Positions 52,261-64,000 of a stretch of 64,000 bases of DNA are shown piece by piece. The stretch is from Cyprinodon diabolis (lineage: Eukaryota; Chordata; Actinopteri; Cyprinodontiformes; Cyprinodontidae), in contig CM060069.1 of assembly GCA_030533445.1 (NCBI GenBank), positions 33,280,337 to 33,344,336 on the forward strand, read 5' to 3'. How positions within the stretch are numbered: the first letter of the stretch is position 1; each line of letters starts with the position of its first letter. The position numbers were made by a program, and so were the translations under genes. The notes under the pieces are model-generated. The model was not told the DNA's origin and did not search any database. It was given only the letters and a program-made list of their open reading frames with translations.

Positions 52261-52291
52261 CAGCTGCTCCTGTCCATCGCATAGTTATAAG
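52261..52291 (+). promoter_or_regulatory. musk: candidate musk core promoter: E-box plus TATA-like box
   Basis: A CAGCTG E-box at 52,261-52,266 is followed about 20 bp later by a TATAAG element at 52,286-52,291, some 190 bp upstream of the musk ATG. Another CANNTG site (CACCTG) lies at 52,392. MuSK transcription in muscle is known to respond to myogenic bHLH factors at E-boxes, so the arrangement is plausible. Start site and function are inferred from spacing alone. Confidence 0.35.
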
Positions 52292-52476
52292 GCACACATA
52301 CACACACACCAAGTGACTGAGCTGCCTCATGTTTATCTCAGAGTGCTCATGGCTGTCCCCGGCACACAGCAAAGCAGCGAGATCACCTCGTCACCTGCTA
52401 TGGGAATCTAGCTGTCAGTTGGTTATTTTGCTTCTTCTACCCATGTTTTGTTCAGTATAATCATTCTGGAGCTAGA

Positions 52477-55400
52477 ATGAAGACCTTGGTGCAAATATTT
52501 GTGCTTCCGTTGATTCTAGTTACCTCAGCTTACAGCACACAGAAAGGTAAGTGAAAATCTTTAGAGAATCCAGACCATTTGACTGTCTTTTGTCTTTTCC
52601 TAAAGATGTCCTACAGCTTAACGATTACAGGATACTACAGCCTTAACCCTTTTACCCTGCATGAAAAATGAACTTGTAGTCTACATCAACATTGCGAAAA
52701 TCTGATCAAATAGTTTCCTTCTCACAACTTGGGATATCCTGTCAGTAATTTGTGACACAGGAAACTGAAAGCCTCAGGTGAATCACACATTCGGATTTAC
52801 AGCTGTCCACTTGTATATAAGGCAACTGCATCCCAGCTAACGTGGTTAGTTGAAGCAGTAGGTGAAGCTCTGGATTATTGACATGCGATATGAGCAACAT
52901 ATCAAATGATGGCACAAGCAGTTCATGAGCTCGCTGGCATACATGCTTAGAGAGTGTGGAGCACCTATGCAAGCTGCAGAGGGGAACAGGTGGTCTTTCT
53001 GTTTCTGTTGATCCACAGGAACTGCTGTACAAAAAAGTGTCCTGGCATGCAGGAAGTTTAAGCTTGTCACATAGCGTGGACTTTACCTATAAAATCTTAA
53101 AATGTTGAGTAAAAGGCAGTTCTCTTTTTTTCTTAGAATAAAACAACTATAAGCCATTTTTCAAAAATACCAACATGCAGAAAAAGTCTATTATTTTGAG
53201 TAATTTTAATATGGTAAAGTACTGTTGTCTTAACACTTGGTAATGTAAGATGACAACGCTGAAAGTATACAACGACAAGCATCTTTCTGGGTAGAAAAAA
53301 GTCCATAAAATAAATATTTTCCCACTCAAAATCATCTATTAGCAATTATTTTCTCCGCTTCTTTTAATACTTTGTACATTGTCCTCTATTCCAAAAGCAC
53401 ACCAAATAGTCTTTTCATATAATATTTGACATGGCTGCAGAATACTTAGAAAGGGTTCTTGAATATTTTTCTTTGCACAATCTCTTAAGATTGTACAGTA
53501 GCTCATAGCTGTTTGCCTTATGATAATTTAGTAAAAACATACTTAAAGTTTGCTTTTTTTTTATTTATTATAGTCTGTTGCAGAAAATGCAATGATGGTG
53601 GTGTACTTTATCCTCTAAAACAGGACGATCCATATTTCACACATAATTTAATCTATCTAAAAGATTTATATACCAGCATGCCCAACTTTGCTTGTTTGTA
53701 TTATCAATACACAAATCCAAATTGATTGATTGTCCGATATAAAGATGAAAACTGTTTATACGAATTGGGATCTGTTTGAGAGCAAAATTCCAAGCAGTTT
53801 ATTTTCTATATAAGTACCGACATAATGGGGTTAATTTTATGCGGTCATTATCTATTTTGTCATGTTTTTGAAAAAGTCTAATCCTAAATTAAAGTTTAAC
53901 AAAATAATAAAAAAAATATTTATTAGTCAATCTAAAATATTCAGTATTTTATTTTTCTCAGAAAAGTAGCATCATATCAGGATATGAAGAGGAGTCATTC
54001 TTACATGTCCTAATGCTGATGTAGCAAAACCCTGTGGTAGAGAAGCAGCTTTGCTTAATCAAATGTACTTTTTCTTATGCATTTATTTTGATGTTTAACA
54101 AAATGTTTTCTGTGCTCTTTCATTGTCCAGCACCTCGTATCATCACTTTGCTAGAAACAGTGGATGTACTTCTGGATCACAACGCCACCTTCATCTGTGA
54201 GGTGGAGTCACGCCCTAGCGCTTCTATTACATGGACCAAAAATAATCAACCAATCATGTAAGTTTGAATAAATGAATGGATTATTTAATCAATAATTGTA
54301 CAGGTATTCTCTGCTAAACTAACTGTGTATTCATGGTGTGATTTGCACATGTATTGGTAAATATGAGCAACAGAGACAGGACTAGTTTAGTATTGATTGT
54401 TTTACAGGAAAGCAACACGAGTAGTAGTAAATTCATATGCAATGAAGATTATATTGGTGGACCCCAAACTTTCAGCTTCTGAACCATTAAAATGATACCA
54501 CAGTCCACTAATGATCCAAACTACTGGTCAAGTCTATGAATGTTTCTTCCAAATCATTGATAATATTACAAACAGCATCAGCATCCAAGTATTTATTTAT
54601 TTTTCATTTTTAGTGACACTTTCATATTTTAAAGCACTTAACATACATGTTTATTGTTTAGTTTAATTTCTGTCATCAAGCAGCTCAAGACCTCAAATTG
54701 GTTGATCAAGGACCCTAAGAGGGGTCATGACGCTTTGGGAATGAATGGATTAGATAATCCAAGTTAAGTTCTGAAAGCTGGATGAAAAAGTGGGCAACTG
54801 ATTTAGATACAAGTGGCCTACACCGAGATCAAGGCCATTCTTTGTATATGATCCTAAATAGAATGTCTTCTTTTTCAATGCAGCCTAAGTCTGAACAATT
54901 ATGTGGAGTTTAGATTTTTACATGACTTTTGCCACATTTGTAGATTCTCAACTCTACAATCAAAGCAACCAGTAAGATCCAAATATTGGATTAAACTAAC
55001 ATGACTGATAATGGTACTGTTTTGTTTGTTACACTTACTTGTTGGGATTTACCGGTTTCAGCCGCTGTGAATTACGTAAATCCAATTGAAAAATGAATTA
55101 TTGTTTCTAGAGTCTGGATTCTTCAAAATGAAAATATTACCACAGTAGTTTTTTACAAAGAGTTCTGCAGACATTGATGGAGCAGGAGCTAATCATAATT
55201 ATTTAAACTTGCCTTTGGTGAATTTCAGAGTAAATACAGTTATGCTAATGTCCATATTTGTTATTTGTTACTGAAGAGAATCAAGGTATTACTAAATAAC
55301 CTGAAATGGTCGCCATATCACATGATCCAAATTTTTTGCATTAAATTAATTGTTATGTCTTAATAAATATATGTTATACTCACATAAAAGTGTTGACAGA

Positions 55401-58400
55401 GAGAGAATGCTTTAGAATCAATCTAAAATGCAATTATGCCTTTTAATGTTAACATTTAGGTGTCCGCTGGTCAAAGGTCGAATTAGCATGAATATTTCTC
55501 CAAAAATCTTTAGCTGTTATCACTATGATCTGAAATTATCACTGCAAAAACTTGAAATCTAAATAAGTCTATTTTTAAATAAGTGCGTTTTTTCTTTAAT
55601 TGAGGAGGTAAGTGAGACCCTTTGCCAGTAGAATAAGACAAAAAATTTTTATTATCTTATTTGAAGTGCATATTATCTAATTATCTTATTTTTAGAGTAA
55701 AAATACTCATTCCATTGGCAAAACATCTTATTTGTCTACTCAAATTAAGTGTAAATACACTTCATATAAGACTTTTTAAAAAACTTATTTCTAGATCCTT
55801 TTTGCAGTAATGAACTTAAAATGTTGATATTACCATCTTAATCTTAAATTAACCCATTATTGAACTATCCATTGGCTTGTCCGTTATGTTAATCTCAGAC
55901 AAAAGTGAGTTACCGCAGCAACAGGTCCAGGAGAGAAATCTAGATAAAGTTGCTGCTCACCTGTCTTGTCCGCCCTATGAATTTAAGTGACATCTGAATT
56001 TCAATATGAAGTTGGTCAACCCTTTGCTGCTATTACAGCTTCAACTCTTCTGGAAAGGCTGTCACCAAGGCATCAGAATATTGTATGCATATTTCTTAAC
56101 AGCCTTTCATGAGCACATTTTCAAGATCTTACACTGGTTTTGGATAAGAAGGCTTGGCTCCCAATCTCTAATTCATCCTAAAGGTGTTATGTCAGGTTGA
56201 GGTCAGGATCCTGTGCAGGCCAGTCAGTCCCTCTCATTCATGTCTTAATGGACCTTGCTCACTACACTGGTGCACAGTTATGTTGGAAGAAGAAGGGGTT
56301 ATCTGTTTTTAGAAAGATGGGATCATGGAGTTGTAAAAATGTCTTTTCATTTCACTAAAACTGAGAGGAGAAGCTCATCTCCTTAAACAACATCCTACAG
56401 CGTCATCCCTTCACCATTAAACCTTATACTTGGCATTATACAGTTCAACAACTGATCTTATCCCAGCAACTGCAAAATCAAGAATCTTGTATCAGATCGC
56501 CAGATCAAGAAGCCCAACTTGTCCCTTTAGAGCAGTGCTTCTCAATTATTTTCTTTTACGCCCCCCCTAGCAAGAAGAAAACTATTCGCGCCCCCCACGC
56601 CCCACCGTGACTATCCATCTCTGCATAACATTTTATCCTTATTAACATTAAAGAAAAGAAAAGAAGAAAGACATATGGTTAAACTTACAAAGAATAACTT
56701 TATTGAATCGTGTTTTAAGTCTGTTTTAAGACATGCTTTAAACATGTTTAAACTGTAAACATGTTTGACAAACTAATTGCACCATTGCAAAATTAAATCA
56801 ATAAATACTATTTAATAATTATAATAACTAATAAACTACAAAAAAAATAATAATAACTAATTTATATTTAGTTCAGCAACATTAACTCAGGAGCACAATA
56901 TATAAAACACTTGAACCTACAAAACAAAAATGAATTAAACAATTTGTGCTCATTTTTTTCTTTCTTTTTTTGATCAAAATGAGGAGGAAGTCAGGTTTAA
57001 TGGATACAATGAGCATGTTTTGCAGTGCACAGCTTTTCGAAGCGAGGTTCGAAGCATGATAGTGCAACTCTCAGCTCCTGCTCAATGTTTAGCTGGGACC
57101 TGTACTTGGTCTTCAGTGCAGCAACAGCAGAGAAGCCAATCTCACAAAGGTAAGATGTTGCAAAAGGAAGCAGAATGCTTATAGCTTTCTCTCCTAAGAG
57201 TGGATACTGCCTCTCTACACTCAGCCAGAATGCACTGAGTGTCTGTGATGTGAACCTCAGTCTCAGTGTGGAGTCAGACGTCATGTCAATGAACTGCTCC
57301 TCTTCTGCAGAGCTGAAACCAGTTGGAGCTGGTGCACTGAAAGGGTCTCTCACCCAGTCATACTGGGAACTGTTTTCAGGGAAGTACTTTTTAAAGAATC
57401 CAATCAGTGAAGAAATTTGCTGCTTAATGTGTGGAATCACTGAGATAGCATCATAGTCATTAGTGTCCACAAATTCATGCAGGTTCTCAAATGAATCAGT
57501 GTTTCCTTCATCAAGTTGCCTGCCCCACATTGCAAGCTTTCGGGTGAAAGAGCTAATCTTGTCTGTGACCTGAGGGAGGTGTTTATCTTTCCCTTGAAGC
57601 TGTAGATTCAGTTCATTTAGCTTTCCAAATACAGTATGTCACTCAGGTAGGCCAGTTTTCCCAGTAAGTTCTCATCACAAAATTTTTCTGCCACTTCATA
57701 CTTGTGCTCCTGCTCCAAAAACACTCTTATTTGCTCTCTGAGCTCAAAAACTTGGGACAAGACTTTTCCTCGTGACAACCACCTTGCTTCACTGTGATAG
57801 AGCACAGTTTGATGTTCAGCTCCCATCTCCTCACAGATGGCAGAGAAGACTCTTGTTTTTAGTGGTCTGGTCTTTATAAAATTGACTACATCTATGATGT
57901 CAGTCATAACCTCACTTAATTCAGGGGAAAGTTGTCTGGATGCAAGTGCTTCTCTGTGTATGATACAGTGTGTCCACTCAGCATGAGGTGAGGCTGTCTT
58001 GATGAGTGCCCTAAGTCCTTTTCTCTTCCCTGCCATGGTTTGTGCACCATCACTGCAAACACCAATGCAGTTCTCCCACTTGAGCTCAATCCTCAGTCAG
58101 AAAGGAGTCCAGAATTTTGAATAGCTCTTCAGCTGTGGCTCTGTCTCTGACATATTTACAAAAACGTAGATCCTCACACAGGGAGTTTGACATGTCAAAA
58201 CGTACATAAGCAATAAACAGACAGTCTTTGTGGCTGTCAGTTGCTTCATCAAATTGTAAGGCAAAACGTTTGTCTTTGAGTTTATCTACCAGCTGTTCTT
58301 GAAGATCGTTAGCAATATCATCTATACGTCTGGCGACAGTGTCATTGGACAGAGGGATAGTTTTTAGTTTTGCTGCACTGGCGTCGTCCAGCATGACAGA

Positions 58401-61400
58401 GACCATGTCTAATGCTGCAGGCAGTATCAGCTCCTCTGCTATGGTGTGGGGCTTTTTGCACTGCGTAATTTGGTACGCCACCTTATATGATGCTAACAGC
58501 GCTCGATGGTTTACTGAAGTAGCCTTCACAAAGCGGGATGACTGTTGGCAATATTCAGCACTTTTTCGCTGAAAAAACTCTGACAGCAGTAACAATGACA
58601 GCGCCACTGCCGCCTACTGTAGTGGATGCGCAATTACACTTTATACTAGTACGGCCCCCAAAAAAAAGCCTGTTCCCCAGGGTCACACGCGCCCCCCCAG
58701 GTATCGCACTGCGCCCCCTTTGGGGGGCGTGCCCCACTATTTGAGAAGAACTGCTTTAGAGAATGCGCCTCCACTGCGCTGGTTGTTGTGTACTTTACAC
58801 CAGTGGTTTACTCTGACACTCTAAACTTGGTGATTTTGGCCTTTAATGCAGCTGCTCAGTTTTTAAAACCAATTCCACAAAGCTCTTCATGCACTAGATT
58901 TTAGCTTTTGTACCCAGTCTCTTCCACTGTTAGCTTTTATACCAAAGAGATTTGACTGAGGAATATTTAGCACAGAGGACACATCTCAACTGGACTTATT
59001 GCACAGGTGGCATTCTATCACAGTACTGGGATTATCTGAGCTCCTTAGGGGTCCATAGTCTACATTCCTATGTTCCTAATTCTATGCATTGTGGCAACCG
59101 AAGTGATTAGAAAACCTGATTTCAATTTTTATAGGTGAAAAAAATGATTTAAGATCAACACTTTAGCTCATCAAGAGGGGTCCCAAGAAATGTTGGGAGG
59201 GAAAGGGAATTTTTCCTTCTGTGAGTTTCAATTAACTACCTGGTTCTGTATCAATGAGAATAAAAACAGGTGCACTGTAAAGCAAGTTTCTTATCTATGA
59301 ATCAGAACCATCATTCAGCTAACCCTTTTCAGCGCGGAGGTGACTTTAGTTTTAACCCCGTTATTCTGAAAGGGCAGCAATAAACAGTACAGCCTTTTAT
59401 AACTAAGATCTTGTACGTTCAGTCCTGCTCTAAATGTCATGAATGTGGGTGAGGGTTGAACATTTATAGATTAATTGGCTATAAAGTTTGAGCTCAGCTC
59501 TTTCTTTAACATCTTTCTTTTTTCTATCTTTAACATCATCTCATGAACTCCCAACCGACCCCCACTCACGACGATGAAAGGAATAATTGATTAAAAATTT
59601 TGTCTGCTCTGTCTTCATCTTTTATGTCTCAGTCATTTTGTATAAAGTATTAAAACAAATGGCTTACATTCGTAAACTGTAATAAATTTGAAATTGGTTA
59701 CTTTATACCACACTAATTTTCTTATTGCCAGGTACTATGACAGTCGATACTTTACTAAGGAACAGGGCCAAATATTGATCATCCCTCACGTGAAAGACTC
59801 AGACAACGGGGAGTACTGCTGCATTGCCAGTAATGGCATTGGAGAAGCTGCAAGGAGTTGCGGAGCACTTCAACTGAAAATGAGTAAGCTTTGTCTATGC
59901 ACCTGGTAAAAAATTCAAATAATTGAAATACATATTGTACATTTAAAAATTTATTTATTTATTTATTTTTTTTTTTCTAAATCAGAGCCACAGATCAAAC
60001 GGCAACCTACCAATGTAACTTTACTGATAGAGTCTAAAGCAGTGCTGCCCTGTGTTACACTCGGGAACCCCAAACCAGATATAACTTGGCTTAAGGATGA
60101 TGAGCTTATCAAGGTAACTACTTTTAGTAATTATAAATTATGTTACAATTTAACTGTTTACATAACATTTGTCACAGAGTATGGTGAGTCATGTGTATCT
60201 CTCAGAGCTGAAGTACAAAACATTTAAAAAGGGAGAAATTTTGCAAAAACATAGTACAAACTGAAAAGAAGTTTGTTGAACCGATAAGTTTGTTTTATTT
60301 TAATTTTAATCCATCCATCCATCTTTCCATCCATCCATCCATCCATCCATCCATCCATCCATCCATCCATCCATCCATCCATCCATCCATCCATCCATCC
60401 ATCCATCCATCCATCCATCCATCTTCTCCTGTTTGATTTGTCGGGGTCACGTTGGCAGGATACGACCTGGACACATCGCCAGTCAAGAGCACTTCTATTT
60501 CTTTTAAGGCATAAAATATTAAAAAAATGTTACATGTGATGTTATGATGACCTGTCGATAGTGTGCAGGACCCCGCTTTTGCTGCTCCAATACCCCAAAC
60601 TTTTTCAATCATAGACTCCACTGCACACATGAAGATCTGAATGATCTGTATTGAAGCATATATCAAAAGCAGTCAGTTGGATTAGGATCAGGGAAACCTA
60701 GGAATCAAAACAGACTACTTGGCCCACAATATGCACCATGCATGCTGAGTTTGTTTCATTGAAACCAGGAAGAAATGCAGCAGGCTTTGCTCAATGAGCT
60801 GTCAGTGAGCCATGACTGGCTAGTTTTTTTTTTTTTACCTTTACTGCTTAATTGAACACTTTCAGTTTATTGGGACAACTGCAAAACTCCACAGTCAATA
60901 TTCTGGAGATGTTCTTTATCAATAATTTAATTTTTATAATTCTGCTCCCATTTAACTCAAAATATTTTTGCTTACCGATTTGTAATGCTGCTTACACATC
61001 AACTTTGATGAAAAGATATTAGCTCACTGCCTAATATATCCCACAATCTATAAAACCCTATAATGAATAAATCATTGCTATCTACTTAGCTTCTTGACTG
61101 CAACAATGTTACATCTTATTAATATATCATCCTAGAATACCATACAGTTATATATTTTAAATGTATCTGTTTCAGATCAGTGACCGCATTACCATTCTTG
61201 ATTATGGGGCACTGAAAATTCACAGGATCCAGAAGGAGGATGCAGGGGTATACCGTTGTGTGGCCAGGAATAGCTTTGGTTTGGCCTTTTCAAAGCCTGT
61301 CACCATTGAAGTACAAAGTATGTATTTGATTGTTTAACTTTCTCTGGTTTTATGAGCAAGTTTAAGAGTTTAAACCCTGTGAGGTATTTTCTAGAGTTTT

Positions 61401-61566
61401 GTGTTGAAAGATTCTAGCACTCTATTTGTGTATCTGCTCAGCTCCAGCACGACTCCTGCGTTTTCCAAAAGAGAAAAGAGCAGATTATGGGAGCCAGGTA
61501 ACCTTGGAGTGCAATGCCACTGGAAATCCTATTCCCACCATCACCTGGCTTGAAAATGGGAATGTT
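52477..61566 (+). CDS. musk: musk, muscle-specific receptor tyrosine kinase, first six coding exons (5' part of gene)
   Basis: Coding exons are 52477-52546, 54131-54257, 59732-59883, 59986-60113, 61176-61317 and 61442-61566. All junctions are GT-AG and the phases agree, giving 744 nt or 248 codons. MuSK is the muscle membrane receptor kinase that, with LRP4, receives nerve agrin and clusters acetylcholine receptors at the neuromuscular junction. Residues 1-22 form a signal peptide. Ig1 (about 24-115) has Cys46, Trp58 and the tandem cysteines of GEYCC at 92-96. Ig2 (about 120-205) has [11 protein letters not shown] and [10 protein letters not shown]. Ig3 begins with LECNATGNP and is cut at ENGNV. 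Stretches such as LETVD, SCGALQ, KAVLPC and QKEDAG follow vertebrate MuSK closely. Sequons at N41 and in TNVT could be glycosylated. The last exon seen ends in phase 0. Remaining Ig3, Frizzled-like, transmembrane and kinase exons lie beyond the right edge; I found none in 61,567-64,000. An oddity is Glu93 at the position of human Ile96. Family identity is nearly certain. Confidence 0.95.
55540..55808. mobile_element. small palindromic MITE with CACTGCAAAAA ends, musk intron 2
   Basis: The left end is CACTGCAAAAACTTG; the right end reverse-complemented starts TACTGCAAAAAGG. The interior has ATTCCATTGGC and AGAGTAAAAATACTCATTCC. No reliable target duplication can be defined. A related inverted copy is at about 23.44-23.71 kb. 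Confidence 0.55.
56533..58753 (-). mobile_element. ZBED5/Buster-like hAT DNA transposon in musk intron 2
   Basis: The element is bounded by an exact 8-bp duplication, CTTTAGAG, at 56,525-56,532 and 58,754-58,761. Its ends are imperfect inverted repeats: CAGTGCTTCTCAA on the left and, reverse-complemented, CAGTTCTTCTCAA on the right, each followed within about 35 bp by CGCCCCCC runs. Eight-base duplications and CAG-type ends are hAT hallmarks. The interior encodes a broken transposase on the minus strand, opposite to musk. The exact duplication suggests a fairly recent insertion. Length is 2,221 bp. Confidence 0.93.
56997..58607 (-). pseudogene. frameshifted hAT transposase (ZBED5/SCAND3-type), BED finger missing
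   Basis: Three consecutive minus-strand reading blocks (58,607-58,086; 58,036-57,617; 57,530-56,997) together resemble the body of a ZBED5-type hAT transposase. Recognisable parts in order are [51 protein letters not shown] (first acidic residue region), [14 protein letters not shown] (second), [43 protein letters not shown] and a C-terminal hATC-like region with [16 protein letters not shown] frame change at about 58,086 breaks it after FLTED, and another near 57,630 breaks it after YLSDI. The protein begins at the segment that normally follows the BED zinc finger; no finger is encoded upstream, so the N-terminus appears to be lost by internal deletion. It should not make an active enzyme. 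Confidence 0.85.
60311..60494 (-). repeat. SINE 3' fragment with an expanded (GGAT)n tail
   Basis: On the minus strand GACTGGCGATGTGTCC leads into AGGAGAAGATGGATGG and then about 28 four-base units (60,311-60,423 as CCAT on the plus strand). The microsatellite therefore looks like an expanded SINE tail. It sits in musk intron 4, and its open frame (MDGW repeats) is not a gene. Confidence 0.75.
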
Positions 61567-64000
61567 GTGAGTAGCTGACCATATTATTTTGTGCATGTTT
61601 CCACAATGAACACATGAAAATTTGTGATTTTTTTATTATTTTTTGTTGTTGTTGCATACCATTTTTTTCTCTGCAATCTAAATTTTAGACCTTTGTTTTG
61701 AAATTTTACCAGGTACTATAGTGACATTAATGAGGTAAACTCACAAATATGTAAAAAAAACAAAAAACGATTTCATTCATTTTAAATAGAATACTAAATA
61801 GACAATATGTGAATTCAGGCATGCAATATTAACATCTGATAAAACAAACGAGGTACTTAAAATAAGAGATGAGATGTCTTGTTGTTTCTTATGGAAATAT
61901 TACCCATGGTTGAGTAAACGCTTTCTACTAAAACCTTGGTAAAGGTTTAAAGGTTAGAATATAAGCTTAGTAAATTACATTATAAATCTGTTTACTATTA
62001 AGGGGAAATGACGTCTATGAAAGGGAGCCACCAAAGGGGCTTGAACAGCACTTTTTAAATAAAAAAAAAAAGTATTGTGCAAACATTGAAAACCCTGGCA
62101 AGGTTTTGCAAAAGTAAATCTAATTTTATTTTCCTTTTCTGCAGTACCAATTGTAGAGGTAGATAGGCTTCTGGTTCTCCACTGATGGGATAAAATAAGG
62201 TTACTCAACCCTTCTTTTATAGGGGTGTACAGCATGGGTCTAAAATCCTCAGTGGTTGTTTACTTTTCTGCAGATCATGTGACAATAAAGGTTATATAAA
62301 ATGATTTAAATTTTTGCATACTGATAAGCCATTTGAATAACAAGCTGTCTCCTGACTGGCTTGTATAAACTGTTTTGTCAAGATCATTTAAAAAAGCCTC
62401 ACTCTCTTCAAAGATGACTTGCACCAAAAACATCTTCCCTTTGAAGTTTGCATCTGATTATTAACTTCTAATCTCTTTAATCCTTTAATCCCATGGGTAT
62501 TACAATGTTTAAAGGATTATCAGATACATTTGTTTGACTAGCCTTTTGCCTGAACAGGCTAACTCTACAGTAACCATTAAATAAAAATTTTCTTTGAGAG
62601 TGCTGGAAAAGAGGCTTGCCCAGGGCGCCATTTGTGTCAGCACCAACAGTACATGCAGGATTAGAGAGCAGCATTACAAAGAAGGCACATTTTGGTATTT
62701 GATTTCAAGATTTGAAGTACCTAAGGTCACAAAATAAATGACAATATAAAAGCAAATCCTGTAGGGATCAATGACTGACTGGGACAAGATCATACATCAA
62801 ATCCATTACTTTCAAGAGCTTTATCAGAAATGTCCCTGTCATCTGCTGCTTTCTCTGTCTACTCAAAGTATTCACATACACACATTTAGCTGTTACTACA
62901 ACGAGGCTGCAGACTGGCTGTGGAATCTGTGATATAAACAGCAGGGGATTCTCATCATGGTGACAAAGGTTTGAAGAGATTGCCTCACACTTATCTAATT
63001 ATACACATTATTATCAGGTTTGATTAAGTTGCTCTTACTAAATAGATGCGTGATATAAGGATTTTGTCATGAGTGACCCAGATAGTTTCATGGTTATTCT
63101 TAGAATCAAAGTCTAACAAATACAGTATTTGTAATATTGTTTGATTATGATTAATATAGAATGTTGGTAAAAGTCATGCTGTCATAAAGGACACAGATTT
63201 TTTCCATGCAAACTATTATGGTTGAGTTACATAACAGGCTGTCTACATGTTTTATAGCCTTTGATTCTGGCTATGATAACATTGAAGGCCTGTAATAGTT
63301 GTAAATACTGGGTTTGTTTGTGCATGTGGGTCCGTGTGTGTTTGTGCTGATTAAAATGACTGTGAGAGGTGATTTCCTGGCAGCTTGTTAAGCCATTAAT
63401 ATCAGTGTGGCCATGTCCTAAAACAGGCAGCGTGAAAAGCTTAGGTGGGTGTAGGCCACATAGCCTAAACCCACTCCCTTATACATATCTACGTATTATA
63501 CATACATATTTTTGTGGTGAAATTTGAAAGCAGAAACTTGATGATCAACATGCTCATTGTTTACATAAATATATTATCGTTGGTCACGTTGTAGTTATTT
63601 AAATGATGATATGTCATCATGAACCCTAAAAGTAAATGCTAAGATTCACTGTCGTTTTCTTAGCCTAATGCATGTTAATCCATTTTACTAAATGTAAATC
63701 TAAAAATGAATTTCATATTTCAGTTCTTAGATAAGAATTTAATGCCATAGTTTGTATTTCCTCTTCATTTGATTTTTTTTTCTCGTGATTTTGCATGTAG
63801 AAATTGGATTTTTACAATGCTGATACGTTTCTATGTTCAAAAATAAATTGGATAACAATTGCTTTTTCATTGTCATTTTTTGCATTCTTTATTCGAACTC
63901 TAATATCTCAGCTTCAGTCTCCAACTTAGAATATGTAAGTTTTGGGAGAGCTGTAAACTTACCTCAATGTAATCGGTTTGCTCCCTTCTTCTTTTTTTTC
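61567..64000 (+). other. musk: musk intron 6, beginning
   Basis: It starts with the donor GTGAGT. No later MuSK exon was recognised up to the edge. The last 25 bases are a pyrimidine-rich run that could be the tract before the next exon, but this cannot be tested here. Confidence 0.6.

Noticed and set aside
60224..60666. Open frames of repeated MDGW units
   Set aside because: These come from the GGAT microsatellite inside musk intron 4.
1..64000. CRISPR arrays, bacterial operons or phage-type systems
   Set aside because: The repeats are microsatellites and eukaryotic transposons; gene structure is spliced throughout.

Overview
This window is AT-rich vertebrate nuclear DNA, almost certainly from a ray-finned (teleost) fish. 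The evidence is small exons with GT-AG introns, vertebrate gene families, and repeats typical of teleosts: hAT transposons and their short derivatives, tRNA-derived SINEs ending in GGAT or TTATTA tails, and L2-like LINE 3' ends. The exact species cannot be told from the sequence.

Three protein-coding genes can be supported, all in the right half. (1) 33,673-37,289, plus strand: a complete four-exon secreted type-2 cystatin-like gene of 145 codons, with poor copies of the usual inhibitory motifs. (2) 46,940-41,602, minus strand: a complete ten-coding-exon Ras-association/SARAH protein of 348 codons that best matches RASSF6, with a non-coding first exon near 47.2 kb. (3) 52,477-61,566 and beyond the right edge, plus strand: the first six coding exons of musk, the muscle-specific receptor tyrosine kinase (signal peptide, Ig1, Ig2 and the start of Ig3). 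Cystatin and rassf6 are convergent. rassf6 and musk are divergent, about 5 kb apart, with a repeat cluster between them. I see no operon-like or pathway link among them.

The left half (1-33 kb) has no gene I recognise. It holds transposon relics, a CpG-rich promoter-like segment with a good leftward splice donor near 24.4 kb, a cluster of NRF1/ETS/CRE-type motifs near 17.2-17.8 kb, and one possible orphan coding exon at 29,300-29,516. It may be intergenic or intronic sequence of a gene whose exons lie elsewhere.

The mobile-element record is the most informative non-genic content. A 2.2 kb ZBED5/Buster-like hAT transposon with an exact 8-bp target duplication sits in musk intron 2, its transposase frameshifted and lacking the BED finger. 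Two shorter hAT elements have exact or near-exact 8-bp duplications (24,882-25,561 and 10,245-11,133), and a further hAT MITE has split a SINE (48,428-48,629). A snap-back inverted repeat lies at 22,736-22,957. No unknown multi-gene system was found. The points most worth checking are the degenerate cystatin, a Glu at the MuSK Ig1 position equivalent to human Ile96, the CpG promoter at 24.4 kb and the orphan exon.
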